A DNA stretch of 62,339 nucleotides from Deltaproteobacteria bacterium. GTDB lineage: Bacteria; Desulfobacterota; Binatia; UBA12015. Shown piece by piece: positions 34,198 to 42,189 of the stretch. The first letter of the stretch is position 1; each line of letters starts with the position of its first letter. A model generated the notes under the pieces. That model had not been told where the DNA came from. It made no database searches and saw only the letters and a list, made by a program, of their open reading frames with translations. Both the position numbers and the translations under genes were made by a program. The stretch spans positions 1 to 62,339 of the forward strand of contig VGTK01000008.1 in assembly GCA_016874715.1 (NCBI GenBank). The letters are read 5' to 3'.

Positions 34198-35634
34198 ATG
34201 GCGCAAGCGGCAAATCCGTATCCGGCTCAAGCGGCGAATCCGTATCTGCGAGGCAACTTCGCCCCCACGCAGGACGAGGTCTCCCTGCCGTGCACGCAGG
34301 TCGAAGGCTCGATCCCGAAGGACCTCGCGGGCTTCTTCCTGCGGACCGGACCGAACAACCAGTTCGAGCCGGTCGACCCGGAGGCCTACCACCCCTTCGA
34401 CGGCGACGGCATGGTCCACGCGGTCGAGATCCGCGGCGGGGAGGCGAGCTACCGCAATCGCTGGGTTCGCACCGCCGGCTTCGAGCGCGAGCGCCAGGAG
34501 GGGCGCGCGCTCTGGGGCGGCTTCAACTCGATCGGCAAGATGGCGCCGCCGGCCGACGCGCCGATGATGAAGAACCTCGCCAACACGGCGCTCGCCTGGC
34601 ACGCGAATCGGCTCCTCGCGTTGTGGGAAGCGGGCAGCCCGCACCAGCTGCGGCTGCCGGACCTCGAGACGATGGGTGAGTACGACTTCGGCGGCGGCTG
34701 GCCCTACGCCGTCTCCGCGCACCCGAAGGTGGATCCGCGCACCGGCGAGCTCATCGTGTTCTGCTACAGCCCGGTCGAGCAGCCGTACGTGCGCTACGGC
34801 GTCGTCGATGCCCGCGGCGCGGTCAAGCACACGACCGGGATCGAGCTGCAGGGGGCGCCGGTGATGATCCACGACATGGCGATCACCGAGAGCCGCAGCC
34901 TGATCTTCGACATGCCGGTCACGTTCTCGATCGAGCGTGTGATGAACGGTGGGCACGCGTTCGACTGGGAGCCGGCGAACGGCGCCCGCGTGGGCATCCT
35001 GCCGCGCTACGGCGACGGGTCGAAGGTCCGCTGGTTCGACGTCCAGACGGGTTACATCTTCCACGTCTTCAACGCGTGGGACGAGGGGGACGAGGTCGTG
35101 CTGGAGGCGTGTCGGAGTGCCCGTACGTCGGTCCTCGAGACCTCGCGCGACATGCTGGCGGACGAGCAGGCGCGCTTTCACCGCTACCGGTTCAACCTGA
35201 CGTCGGGGAAGGTGAGCGAGGAGCGCGTCGGCGACATCCCGGTCGAGTTCTCGCGCATCAACGAGACCTGCATCGGCGTGCCGACCCGCTACGGCTACGC
35301 GGCGCGCTTCCATCCGACGCGCGGGCTGCTCTTCGACGGCGTGGTCAAGCACGATCGGCAGGGCGACCGGCGCGAGGTGGTCGAGTTCGCCGCGGACCAG
35401 TTCGGCCAGGAGTTCGTGTTCGCGCCGCGGGTCGACAGCCGGGCCGAGGACGACGGCTACGTCGTCGGCTTCGTGCACGACGAGGGCGAGAACGCGACCG
35501 AGTGCTGGGTGATCGACGCGCAGCGCTTCGCGGCCGGGCCGGTCGCGCGCATCCGCACGCCACGCACCGTGCCCTACGGGTTCCACTCGAACTGGGTCTC
35601 GGCCGCGGACGCGGCGAAGCAGGCGCGGGGCTAG
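34198..35634 (+). CDS. carotenoid-cleavage oxygenase family protein 1
   Basis: 478 residues, full-length RPE65/CCD-type seven-bladed propeller that cleaves carotenoids, apocarotenoids, stilbenes or lignin-derived alkenes using non-haem iron. The four iron ligands are readable as His175 (SAHPKVD), His225 (MIHDMA), His289 (IFHVFNAW) and His463 (GFHSNW). The first sixteen residues hold an unusual short repeat (AQAANPY twice). GAGGAGG lies upstream of the ATG. The next gene is a retinol-dehydrogenase-like SDR, which suits processing of the aldehyde product. Controlled by the divergent TetR, judging from the operator. Confidence 0.93.
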   Translation: MAQAANPYPAQAANPYLRGNFAPTQDEVSLPCTQVEGSIPKDLAGFFLRTGPNNQFEPVDPEAYHPFDGDGMVHAVEIRGGEASYRNRWVRTAGFERERQEGRALWGGFNSIGKMAPPADAPMMKNLANTALAWHANRLLALWEAGSPHQLRLPDLETMGEYDFGGGWPYAVSAHPKVDPRTGELIVFCYSPVEQPYVRYGVVDARGAVKHTTGIELQGAPVMIHDMAITESRSLIFDMPVTFSIERVMNGGHAFDWEPANGARVGILPRYGDGSKVRWFDVQTGYIFHVFNAWDEGDEVVLEACRSARTSVLETSRDMLADEQARFHRYRFNLTSGKVSEERVGDIPVEFSRINETCIGVPTRYGYAARFHPTRGLLFDGVVKHDRQGDRREVVEFAADQFGQEFVFAPRVDSRAEDDGYVVGFVHDEGENATECWVIDAQRFAAGPVARIRTPRTVPYGFHSNWVSAADAAKQARG

Positions 35635-35647
35635 GGCGGCTCCGAGG

Positions 35648-36583
35648 GTGCAGGGCGCCTTCGACCGCCGAACGACAGCCGAGCAGGCCGGCCGCGGAGT
35701 GGATCTCCGCGGCCGACACGCGATCGTCACCGGCGCCAACACCGGCATCGGGCTCGAGACCGTGCGGGTGCTCGCCCTGTGCGGCGCCGAGGTCACGATG
35801 GCGTGTCGTGACGCGCAGCGCGCGCGGGTGGCGCGCGAGGGGCTGATCGCGGGGGCTGGTGGCCGGGTAGAGCCGTCGCGGATCGATATCGCGGAGCTCG
35901 ACCTCGCGTCGCTCGCGTCGGTGCGGGCCTTTGCGGCGGCACGGACAGCGAGCGCGCGCCCGATCCACCTGCTGATCAACAACGCCGGGGTGATGTTGCC
36001 CGATCGTCGACAGACCCGGGACGGCTTCGAGGCGCACCTCGGCGTGAATCATCTCGGGCACTTCCTGCTGACCCTGCTGCTGCTCGATCGCATCCGGCAG
36101 TCGGCGCCCGCACGGATCGTCAACGTGGCCTCGGACGCGATGCACTTCGCAGCACTCGACGAGGAGCTGACCGACCTCAACTGGGAAGCCCGGCGCTACA
36201 GCGGGTGGCGATCGTACGGCTCCTCGAAGCTGATGAATCTCCTGTTCGCGGGCGAGCTCAACCGGCGCTTCGGCGAGGATGGTGTCGCCGCGTACGCGCT
36301 TCACCCGGGCATCGTGCAGACCGAGCTGGCCCGCGACCAGCCGTGGTGGATGCTGCCGGTGGGGCTCCTCATGTGGCCCTTCATGAAAGGCGTCGATCGT
36401 GGTGCAGCCACGACCGTCTACGCCGCCACGGCGCCGGAGCTCGCGCGCGCCGGCGAGACGATCTACTTTTCCGACTGCGCACCGGCGCGCACTCCGAAGC
36501 TCGCCGGGCAGGCGGGCGTCGCGGGGCGGCTCTGGCAGCGCAGCGCCGAGCTCGTCGGACACCGAGAACAGGGGCAAGATTGA
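35648..36583 (+). CDS. retinol-dehydrogenase-like SDR
   Basis: 311 residues of the SDR subgroup that includes retinol dehydrogenases, WW-domain oxidoreductase and protochlorophyllide reductase. Cofactor motif TGANTGIG (about 28-35), NNAG (about 110-113), the active-site SYGSSK (Tyr-x3-Lys) and HPGIVQTEL are present. The start is a GTG at 35648, thirteen bases after the oxygenase stop. Paired with a carotenoid oxygenase, it may interconvert the apocarotenal and its alcohol. The stop overlaps the next ATG by one base. Confidence 0.9.
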   Translation: MQGAFDRRTTAEQAGRGVDLRGRHAIVTGANTGIGLETVRVLALCGAEVTMACRDAQRARVAREGLIAGAGGRVEPSRIDIAELDLASLASVRAFAAARTASARPIHLLINNAGVMLPDRRQTRDGFEAHLGVNHLGHFLLTLLLLDRIRQSAPARIVNVASDAMHFAALDEELTDLNWEARRYSGWRSYGSSKLMNLLFAGELNRRFGEDGVAAYALHPGIVQTELARDQPWWMLPVGLLMWPFMKGVDRGAATTVYAATAPELARAGETIYFSDCAPARTPKLAGQAGVAGRLWQRSAELVGHREQGQD

Positions 36584-37629
36584 TGAAGATCGCAACGCAG
36601 CTGAGCTACACCGGGGGTTTCCAGGCCGCCGCGGCCGAGGTTGCCGAGCTCGAGAGGGCGGGCCTCGATCTCGTCTGGGTGGCCGAGGCGTACGGCTTCG
36701 ATGCGCCGAGCATGATGGGGTACCTCGCCGCGAAGACCGAGCGCGTCCGGATCGCCTCGGGCATCCTGCCGATCTACACGCGCACGCCGTCGCTGCTGGC
36801 GATGACCGCAGCCGGGGTGGACGCGCTTTCGGGTGGTCGCGCGGTGCTCGGTCTGGGAACGTCCGGTCCGCAGGTCATCGAGGGCTTCCACGGGGTTCCG
36901 TTCGACGCACCGCTCGGTCGGATTCGCGAGATCGTGACGATCTGCCGCCAGGCGTGGCGGCGCGAGCCGATCGTCAACGAGGGACGCCACTACCGGCTGC
37001 CGCTGCCGCCGGAGAAGGGCACCGGGCTCGGCAAGCCGCTCAAGATGCTCACGCGACCGGTGCGCGACGACATCCCGATCGTGATCGCGGCACTCGCGCA
37101 GCGCAGCGTCGAGCAGACCGCGGAGCTCGCCGACGGCTGGCTGCCGCTCTTCTACCACCCGGCGCGGGCCCGGGACTGCTGGGGCTCCGCGCTCGATGCG
37201 GGGCGGCGGCGCCGCGCGCCGGAACGCGGCGAGCTCGAGGTCTTCGCGGGTGGTCTGGTAGCGATCGGCGAGGGCCTCGAGTCCTTGCGCAACGCCGCAC
37301 GGCCCGGCATCGCGCTGTACGTGGGCGGGATGGGCGCGCGCGGCAAGAACTTCTACAACGACCTCTTCGCGAGCTACGGCTACGTCGAGGAGGCGGCGCG
37401 CATCCAGGACCTGTATCTGTCCGGCCGCAAGAAGGAGGCGGAGGCGGCGGTTCCCTCCTCCTACCTCGACGAGACCTCCCTGGTCGGCCCCGAGGCCTTC
37501 GTGCGCGACCGCCTGGCCGAGTACCGGGCGTCGGGCGTCACGACGCTCAACATCTCCCTCGTCGGAGGGGAGCGCGCGGACCGCGTGCGTACGCTCGACC
37601 GGCTGCGCAATCTCCTCGAGAAGATCTGA
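36583..37629 (+). CDS. LLM-class F420-dependent oxidoreductase
   Basis: 348 residues, luciferase-like TIM barrel. It has FQAAAAEVAELERAGLDLVW, LGLGTSGPQVIEGFHGVPF (about 86-104; the SGPQVIEGWHG motif is typical of F420-dependent LLM enzymes of the TIGR03559 type), PIVIAALAQRSVEQTAELAD and SGVTTLNISLVGG. Cofactor F420 is likely. It is translated from an ATG overlapping the SDR stop. Its own stop codon, TGA at 37627, is the first triplet of a repeat array that fills the gap to the convergent gene. Confidence 0.9.
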   Translation: MKIATQLSYTGGFQAAAAEVAELERAGLDLVWVAEAYGFDAPSMMGYLAAKTERVRIASGILPIYTRTPSLLAMTAAGVDALSGGRAVLGLGTSGPQVIEGFHGVPFDAPLGRIREIVTICRQAWRREPIVNEGRHYRLPLPPEKGTGLGKPLKMLTRPVRDDIPIVIAALAQRSVEQTAELADGWLPLFYHPARARDCWGSALDAGRRRRAPERGELEVFAGGLVAIGEGLESLRNAARPGIALYVGGMGARGKNFYNDLFASYGYVEEAARIQDLYLSGRKKEAEAAVPSSYLDETSLVGPEAFVRDRLAEYRASGVTTLNISLVGGERADRVRTLDRLRNLLEKI

Positions 37630-37743
37630 CGTCGGCGCCGGCTGGCGGCCACGTCGGCTGGAACCGGCTCGGCGTTCCACCCGGCGTCCGCGCCGGCTTC
37701 GCCGGCCACGAAGGCTGGAGCCGGCACGGCTGTCCGTCCGACG
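37627..37743 (+). repeat. stop-anchored 57-bp repeat family, two diverged copies
   Basis: Starting with the TGA stop of the LLM gene, TGACGTCGGCGCCGGC opens a first copy (37627-37682) and GGCGTCCGCGCCGGCTTCGC opens a second (37683-37743). Both continue with GGCCACG, GGCTGGA and CCGGC-CGGC. They align with the tandem pair at 54545-54662 and the single copy at 27299. The array lies between convergent genes, in the sense orientation to the LLM gene. No terminator stem of its own is obvious beyond GC-rich partial palindromes. Confidence 0.65.
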
Positions 37744-37763
37744 GCGAAGAGACGGCCCTTCGG

Positions 37764-38243
37764 CTACTTGACCGCGATCTCCAGGTTCTTCTCCGGAGCC
37801 GAGAGCTCGAAGCGTACCTTCTCGAAGGCCGGAGGCCCGATCAGCCCGCGCTCGTTGTTCGAGAACCCGTAGCGCTCCTCGGGGCCGGTCCAGCCGATGT
37901 CGAGCTTCCGGTTCGAGTTCTCGTCGTGGAAGAGCTTGATCGCGTACTCGCCGTAGGGGACGTCCTCGAAGACGATCGTCGCGCGTCCCCCGGCGGGCTT
38001 GACGCTCGCCATGCGGAAGCCGTCGTCGTCTTCGTCGTAGTCCTTCTGGGAGTTGGCGAGCTGGACCAGCACCTCGCCCTTCTCGCTGCCGAACCCGGTC
38101 GCGACGATGGTGATCTTTCCGGTCTGCGGATCGGCGCTTGCCGGGCACACGGCCAGCAGCATCGCAGACGCCAGCACGGCAGCGAGCGGCAGCGCCCGGG
38201 TGATGGCCGCGAAGGCCCTCGATGCTCGGGGTCTCTCGCTCAC
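37764..38243 (-). CDS. DUF2141 secreted protein
   Basis: 159 residues. A signal peptide (core LPLAAVLASAMLLAVCPASA) is followed by a single beta-sandwich domain with VEVGS-like strands: KITIVATGFGSEKGEVLVQL, then FEDVPYGEYAIKLFHDENSN and the family signature KLDIGWTGPEERYGFSNN. DUF2141 proteins are small periplasmic or outer-surface proteins of unknown function, often near carotenoid or lipid genes. The GTG at 38243 is preceded by CAGGAG and agrees with the signal peptide start. It lies 35 bases after the carotenoid-oxygenase stop, likely the same operon. Confidence 0.87.
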   Translation of the reverse strand: MSERPRASRAFAAITRALPLAAVLASAMLLAVCPASADPQTGKITIVATGFGSEKGEVLVQLANSQKDYDEDDDGFRMASVKPAGGRATIVFEDVPYGEYAIKLFHDENSNRKLDIGWTGPEERYGFSNNERGLIGPPAFEKVRFELSAPEKNLEIAVK

Positions 38244-38278
38244 GTCGTCTCCTGTCGCACGCGGTGCGCGCTCGTCGC

Positions 38279-39625
38279 TCAGGTTTCCGGGATCCAGCTG
38301 CCGTGCGCGCCGAAGGGGACGCGCTGCGGCAGCGGTACCCGCGCGACCGGCGGGGCCTCGATGTCGCGCGCATCGAGTACCACGAACGAGGAGACGCCCT
38401 CGCGATCGTCGTGCGCGATCAGCAGCAGCCACCCGTCGTCCTCGGCGGCGTCAGCGGCCCGCGGAGCGAAGACGGGCTCGCCGCCGCGGATCCCCGCGCC
38501 GAGGTCGTGGCGCTCGCGCTTCCCGGTGACGAGGTCGTACTTGTAGATCCAGCGGTCGTAGCTCGGGGAGCCGACCCTCGGGACGAGCCCCATGGTGTAG
38601 CCGTAGCGCGCCGGGAGCCCGGTGCGGCGATCGTCGATCCGCGGGAAGTCGCCCGGCGCGTCGTCGATCTGCTCCTCCTTGACGCGACCCGCTTCGAGAT
38701 CGATCGTCCAGCGCCACAGGCGAGCCGCGGTGTCGTCCTTCGAGCCGACTTCCTGCAATCCTCCCTGCATCGCGTGCGGCTGCCGGCAGACGTGCAGCAC
38801 GATGCGCCCGTCTTCCTCGTGGGCGTTCAGCGGGTGGAAGACGTAGCAGGGGTCGATCTCGAACCAGCGCACGTCGGCATTGCCGCCGTCGCGCGGCATG
38901 ACGCCGAGGCGCGCACCGGCGTCGGCGTCGAAGCCGAGCGGCTCCTTGCCCGCGGCGAGCCGGTTCAGGTCGAACACGATCGGCAGATCCATGAACACGA
39001 CGTGGTTCCGGGTGACGTTCCAGTCGTGCATCATCACCGGGCGCGGGATCTCGATCGGCTCGAGCTGGACGAGGCGTCCCTGCGGGTCGATGCGGTAGTA
39101 CGCGAGGTGCGGCGGCTGCATGAAGGAGTAGCCGAAGGCGAGCAGCTCGCCGGTCTCCGGGCAGACGCGCGGGTGGGCGGTGAACGCGGCGCTCAGCTTG
39201 CCGTCGAAGTCGACGCAGCCGACCGTGTTGAGCTCGCGATCGACCTGCCACGGCAGGTGCGCCTCCTCGAGCGCGAGGATGCGGCCGGCGTGCGCCACCA
39301 CGTGCGTGTTGGCCGGCGAGGCGGTCGGGTCGGCGATCGCCGACATCAGGTCGAGGTTCTTCTCGTAGTACGGGGTCCGGACGAAGCGGTTCCGGTAGCT
39401 CGCCTTGCCGTCGCGCAGCTCGACGCCGTGCAGCATCCCGGTGCCGAAGAACCAGTGGTCCGACCATCCGGAGCGCGGGTTCATCCCGTTGCGGACGTAG
39501 AGCCCGCGCAGCTCGCGCGGCAGCTCGCCCTCGACCGGGAGCTCGGCGCGGGTGACCTCTTCGAAGACCGGCGCCCAGTTGTCGCGCAGGTGCCACGGTA
39601 GCTCGGTGTTCGGTGCGGTGCTCAT
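38279..39625 (-). CDS. carotenoid-cleavage oxygenase family protein 2
   Basis: 448 residues, a second non-haem-iron carotenoid/apocarotenoid or stilbene dioxygenase. Iron ligands are His151 (TAHPRVC), His200 (MMHDWNVT), His264 (VFHPLNAHEED) and His441 (FGAHGSW). It resembles the plant CCD/NCED-like branch (PELRGLYVRNGMNPRSG) more than the oxygenase at 34198, so the two probably cleave different bonds or substrates. The ATG at 39625 is preceded by GAGGAGCG. It heads a leftward pair with the DUF2141 gene. Confidence 0.93.
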   Translation of the reverse strand: MSTAPNTELPWHLRDNWAPVFEEVTRAELPVEGELPRELRGLYVRNGMNPRSGWSDHWFFGTGMLHGVELRDGKASYRNRFVRTPYYEKNLDLMSAIADPTASPANTHVVAHAGRILALEEAHLPWQVDRELNTVGCVDFDGKLSAAFTAHPRVCPETGELLAFGYSFMQPPHLAYYRIDPQGRLVQLEPIEIPRPVMMHDWNVTRNHVVFMDLPIVFDLNRLAAGKEPLGFDADAGARLGVMPRDGGNADVRWFEIDPCYVFHPLNAHEEDGRIVLHVCRQPHAMQGGLQEVGSKDDTAARLWRWTIDLEAGRVKEEQIDDAPGDFPRIDDRRTGLPARYGYTMGLVPRVGSPSYDRWIYKYDLVTGKRERHDLGAGIRGGEPVFAPRAADAAEDDGWLLLIAHDDREGVSSFVVLDARDIEAPPVARVPLPQRVPFGAHGSWIPET

Positions 39626-39651
39626 CGGGTCGCTCCTCTGCCGCGTGGTCG

Positions 39652-39681
39652 GAGACGCGGGTGTCTCGGCGAATGCGTCTC
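39652..39681. promoter_or_regulatory. inverted repeat upstream of carotenoid oxygenase 2
   Basis: GAGACGC (39652-39658) and GCGTCTC (39675-39681) are perfect inverted arms separated by 16 bases, 27 bases before the start codon of the leftward oxygenase gene. The spacing suits an operator for a dimeric regulator or a leader hairpin. It does not share the TAGTGA half-site of the TetR operators. No clear -35/-10 pair could be matched to it. Confidence 0.35.
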
Positions 39682-39805
39682 GCGTATCACGGCCGCGTGG
39701 CGCCTGTCGATGCGCGCGCCTGCCGCTGCGCGCGGAGTGTCGGCGTTTCGCCCGGGCTCGCGGCGGGCCCGAACGCGGGCGCGCGGCCCCGTCGCGGCGG
39801 ACCGC

Positions 39806-40939
39806 TCAGTACGTACCGGGGACGGGCTCGTACAGGCCCTCGAACTCGAGCTTCGCGTCGCGCACGCGGCCGTAGAGCAGCCAGTCTCCCTTGAACAGGT
39901 TGTGGTCGCCGGGCGCGGCCGCGATGTGCGTGCGCGGTCCGCCGGTCGAGGACGGCAGGAAGCGGATGCGCTCGAGGCCGTCCTTGAGGCCCGGACCGGT
40001 CAGGATCGGCGCGCGGTGCAGCGCCTCGACCATCACGCGCGCGGTATCGCAGGCGAGGACGGGAATGGCGTTCGGCCACATCGGCGGGTTGGTGCCGTGC
40101 CGCGCGTGGAAGGCGGCGCGGAACGGCTCGACGAGCGGGTTGTCGGGGCAGAGCTGGTCGATGCCGACCCAGCCCTCGAAGTGCTCGAAGCCGACCAGGT
40201 AGAACATGAATGCCGTCGTCATGATGCGCGGCGGGTCCCAGCCGATCTTCTCGAGCGCCGGGCGCATCAACCCCTGCGCGACCAGCATGCCGTAGCCCAT
40301 GTACGCGAGCGCGTCGCAGCCCGACTGCTTCAGGTGCATGAGGTTCTCGGCGAGGTCCTTCGGCTGCTGCGACACGGTCTCGACCGCGCCGACGCCGATG
40401 CCGAGACGCCGGCACTCCTGGCGGAAGAAGCGGAAGTATTCCTCGCCGTTGGGCGACACCTCGTTGAGCACCGCGATGCGCTTGTGGCCCTTGCGCTTCA
40501 GCCAGCCGGCCATCAGCGCCGCGTCGCCGCCGCAGTCGCCGTTGCCGAGCCGGAAGCAGTACTCGCCGGAGAAGCGCTCGGTGCCGCACCACGAGATCAG
40601 GGGAACCTTCAGCTCGTTCGCGACCGGTGCCACCGCGATCGCGTTGTCCGACGAGTAGGCGCCGGCGACGATGACGCAGCCCTGGTCGACGAGCCACCGG
40701 TAGCCGTCGACGGCGTTCTTCGCGGAGCCGTTCGGCAAGCCGTCCTCGATGTGGATCACGTGCTCGACCTGCCGCGTGAGCACACCTTGCTCCAGCGCTT
40801 CGTCGAAGGCCATGCGGTGGATCTTGTCGTAGCCGCCACCCTCGCCATCGAGGCAGGCGCCGAGCCAGCCGACCTTGACGGGCTCGAACTCGTTGCGCGC
40901 GCGGCGCTGCTTCGGCGGTGTCTGCTCGGCCACGGTCAT
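39806..40939 (-). CDS. Leu/Ile/Val-type periplasmic-binding-fold protein without signal peptide
   Basis: 377 residues with the type I binding-protein fold (Peripla_BP_6): VKVGWLGACLDGEGGGYDKI, AKNAVDGYRWLVDQGCVIV, VAGAYSSDNAIAVAPVANEL, KRIAVLNEVSPNGEEYF and a C-terminal FLPSSTGGPRTHI. The N-terminus MTVAEQTPPKQRRARNEFEP is hydrophilic: no signal peptide or lipobox is present, although the ATG overlaps the P450 stop and is well defined. No ABC permease or ATPase genes are nearby. It may sense or carry a cytoplasmic substrate for the P450 and amidohydrolase encoded in the same coupled operon. Confidence 0.88.
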   Translation of the reverse strand: MTVAEQTPPKQRRARNEFEPVKVGWLGACLDGEGGGYDKIHRMAFDEALEQGVLTRQVEHVIHIEDGLPNGSAKNAVDGYRWLVDQGCVIVAGAYSSDNAIAVAPVANELKVPLISWCGTERFSGEYCFRLGNGDCGGDAALMAGWLKRKGHKRIAVLNEVSPNGEEYFRFFRQECRRLGIGVGAVETVSQQPKDLAENLMHLKQSGCDALAYMGYGMLVAQGLMRPALEKIGWDPPRIMTTAFMFYLVGFEHFEGWVGIDQLCPDNPLVEPFRAAFHARHGTNPPMWPNAIPVLACDTARVMVEALHRAPILTGPGLKDGLERIRFLPSSTGGPRTHIAAAPGDHNLFKGDWLLYGRVRDAKLEFEGLYEPVPGTY

Positions 40940-42189
40940 CCCCCCCTGCGTCCGGGCGTGAACCGGATCGGCAGCGACGCGAAGCCGCGCACGTTGACCG
41001 AGTGCACGCGCTGCAGCGCCGGCTCGTCGAGCTCGAAGTCGGGCAATCGGCGCTGGATCTCCTCGAGGGCGGCGCGCGCCTCGAGCCGCGCGAGCGACGC
41101 ACCCATGCAGAAGTGCGTACCTTTGCCGAACGCGAGGTGCTGGCTCGTGTCGCGGCGGATGTCGTAGACGTCCGGGTTCGGGAACATGCGCTCGTCGCGG
41201 TCGGCAGCACCCACCAGCAGGACGACGCGCTCGCCGTCGCGGATCTTCTGCCCGTGGAACTCGGGCTCACCGCGCGCGGTGCGGCGCAGCAGCTGCGTCG
41301 AGCCGTCGAAGCGCAGCGTCTCCTCGATCCAGGACGGAATCAGCGACGCGTCGGCGCGCACCAGCGCGCGCTGGTCGGGGTGCTTCCACAGCCAGTAGAC
41401 CGCGTTGCCGAGCAGCTTGGTGGTGGTCTCGTTGCCGGCGATCACCATCAGGAAGAGGAACGAGATCACTTCCTTGTCGGTGAGGTCGACGCCGTCGATG
41501 CGCACGTCGAGCAGCGCGCTCGCGAGGTCCGTCGTACGCTGCCTCTTCCGCTGCGCAACCAGATCCTGGAAGTAGACGATGATGTTGAGCGCAGCCTCCA
41601 TCCCCTCCTTCGGGATGTCGATCACGCCGTCCTCCCGGTGCATCAGCGTGTCCGCCCAGAAGCGCAGCTGGTCGCGGTCCTCCGGCACGACGCCGATCAT
41701 CTCGCTGATCACGTCCATCGGCAGCCGGCCTGCGAAGTCCTGGATGAGGTCGCAGCGGCCCTGCTCGATGAAGCGGTCGACGTGTGTCGTCGCGAGGGCG
41801 CGGATGCGCGGCTCGAGATCCATCACGCGGCGCGGCGTGAAGCCGCGCGCGACGAGCCCGCGCATCACGTCGTGGCGCGGCGGGTCCATGGCGAGGAACG
41901 ACGTGGTCTCGCTCGGGTCGCCCTGGCTTGACTGCTCGAGCGCCACGCCGTCCTTGTTCGAGAAGTGCTCGACGTCCTTGAATCCGGTGAGCACGTCATC
42001 GTAGCGCGACAGCGCGACGAACCCGAGCTTCTCGTTGCGGTAGAAGGGCGCCTCGTCGCGCAGCCAGCGGTAGGTGGGGTAGGGGTCCTCGTGGAACTCC
42101 CAGGCGAAGGGGTCGAATTCGCGCACGTGCACCTCGTCGTGTCGATGAGCCCGGAGGGCGCTGCGCCCCGATGGCGAGGACTCCGTCAC
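40936..42189 (-). CDS. cytochrome P450
   Basis: 417 residues with the oxygen-binding I-helix AGNETTTKLLG, the K-helix EETLR, and the haem loop FGKGTHFCMGASLARLEAR with its Cys ligand. The N-terminus (VREFDPFAWEFHEDPYPTYR) is soluble type. The GTG at 42189 overlaps the amidohydrolase stop (GTGA), and the stop overlaps the next ATG, so all four genes of this operon are coupled. It is about 35-40% alike by eye to the P450 at 1633 and probably oxidises a substrate recognised by the operon's TetR. Confidence 0.94.
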   Translation of the reverse strand: MTESSPSGRSALRAHRHDEVHVREFDPFAWEFHEDPYPTYRWLRDEAPFYRNEKLGFVALSRYDDVLTGFKDVEHFSNKDGVALEQSSQGDPSETTSFLAMDPPRHDVMRGLVARGFTPRRVMDLEPRIRALATTHVDRFIEQGRCDLIQDFAGRLPMDVISEMIGVVPEDRDQLRFWADTLMHREDGVIDIPKEGMEAALNIIVYFQDLVAQRKRQRTTDLASALLDVRIDGVDLTDKEVISFLFLMVIAGNETTTKLLGNAVYWLWKHPDQRALVRADASLIPSWIEETLRFDGSTQLLRRTARGEPEFHGQKIRDGERVVLLVGAADRDERMFPNPDVYDIRRDTSQHLAFGKGTHFCMGASLARLEARAALEEIQRRLPDFELDEPALQRVHSVNVRGFASLPIRFTPGRRGG

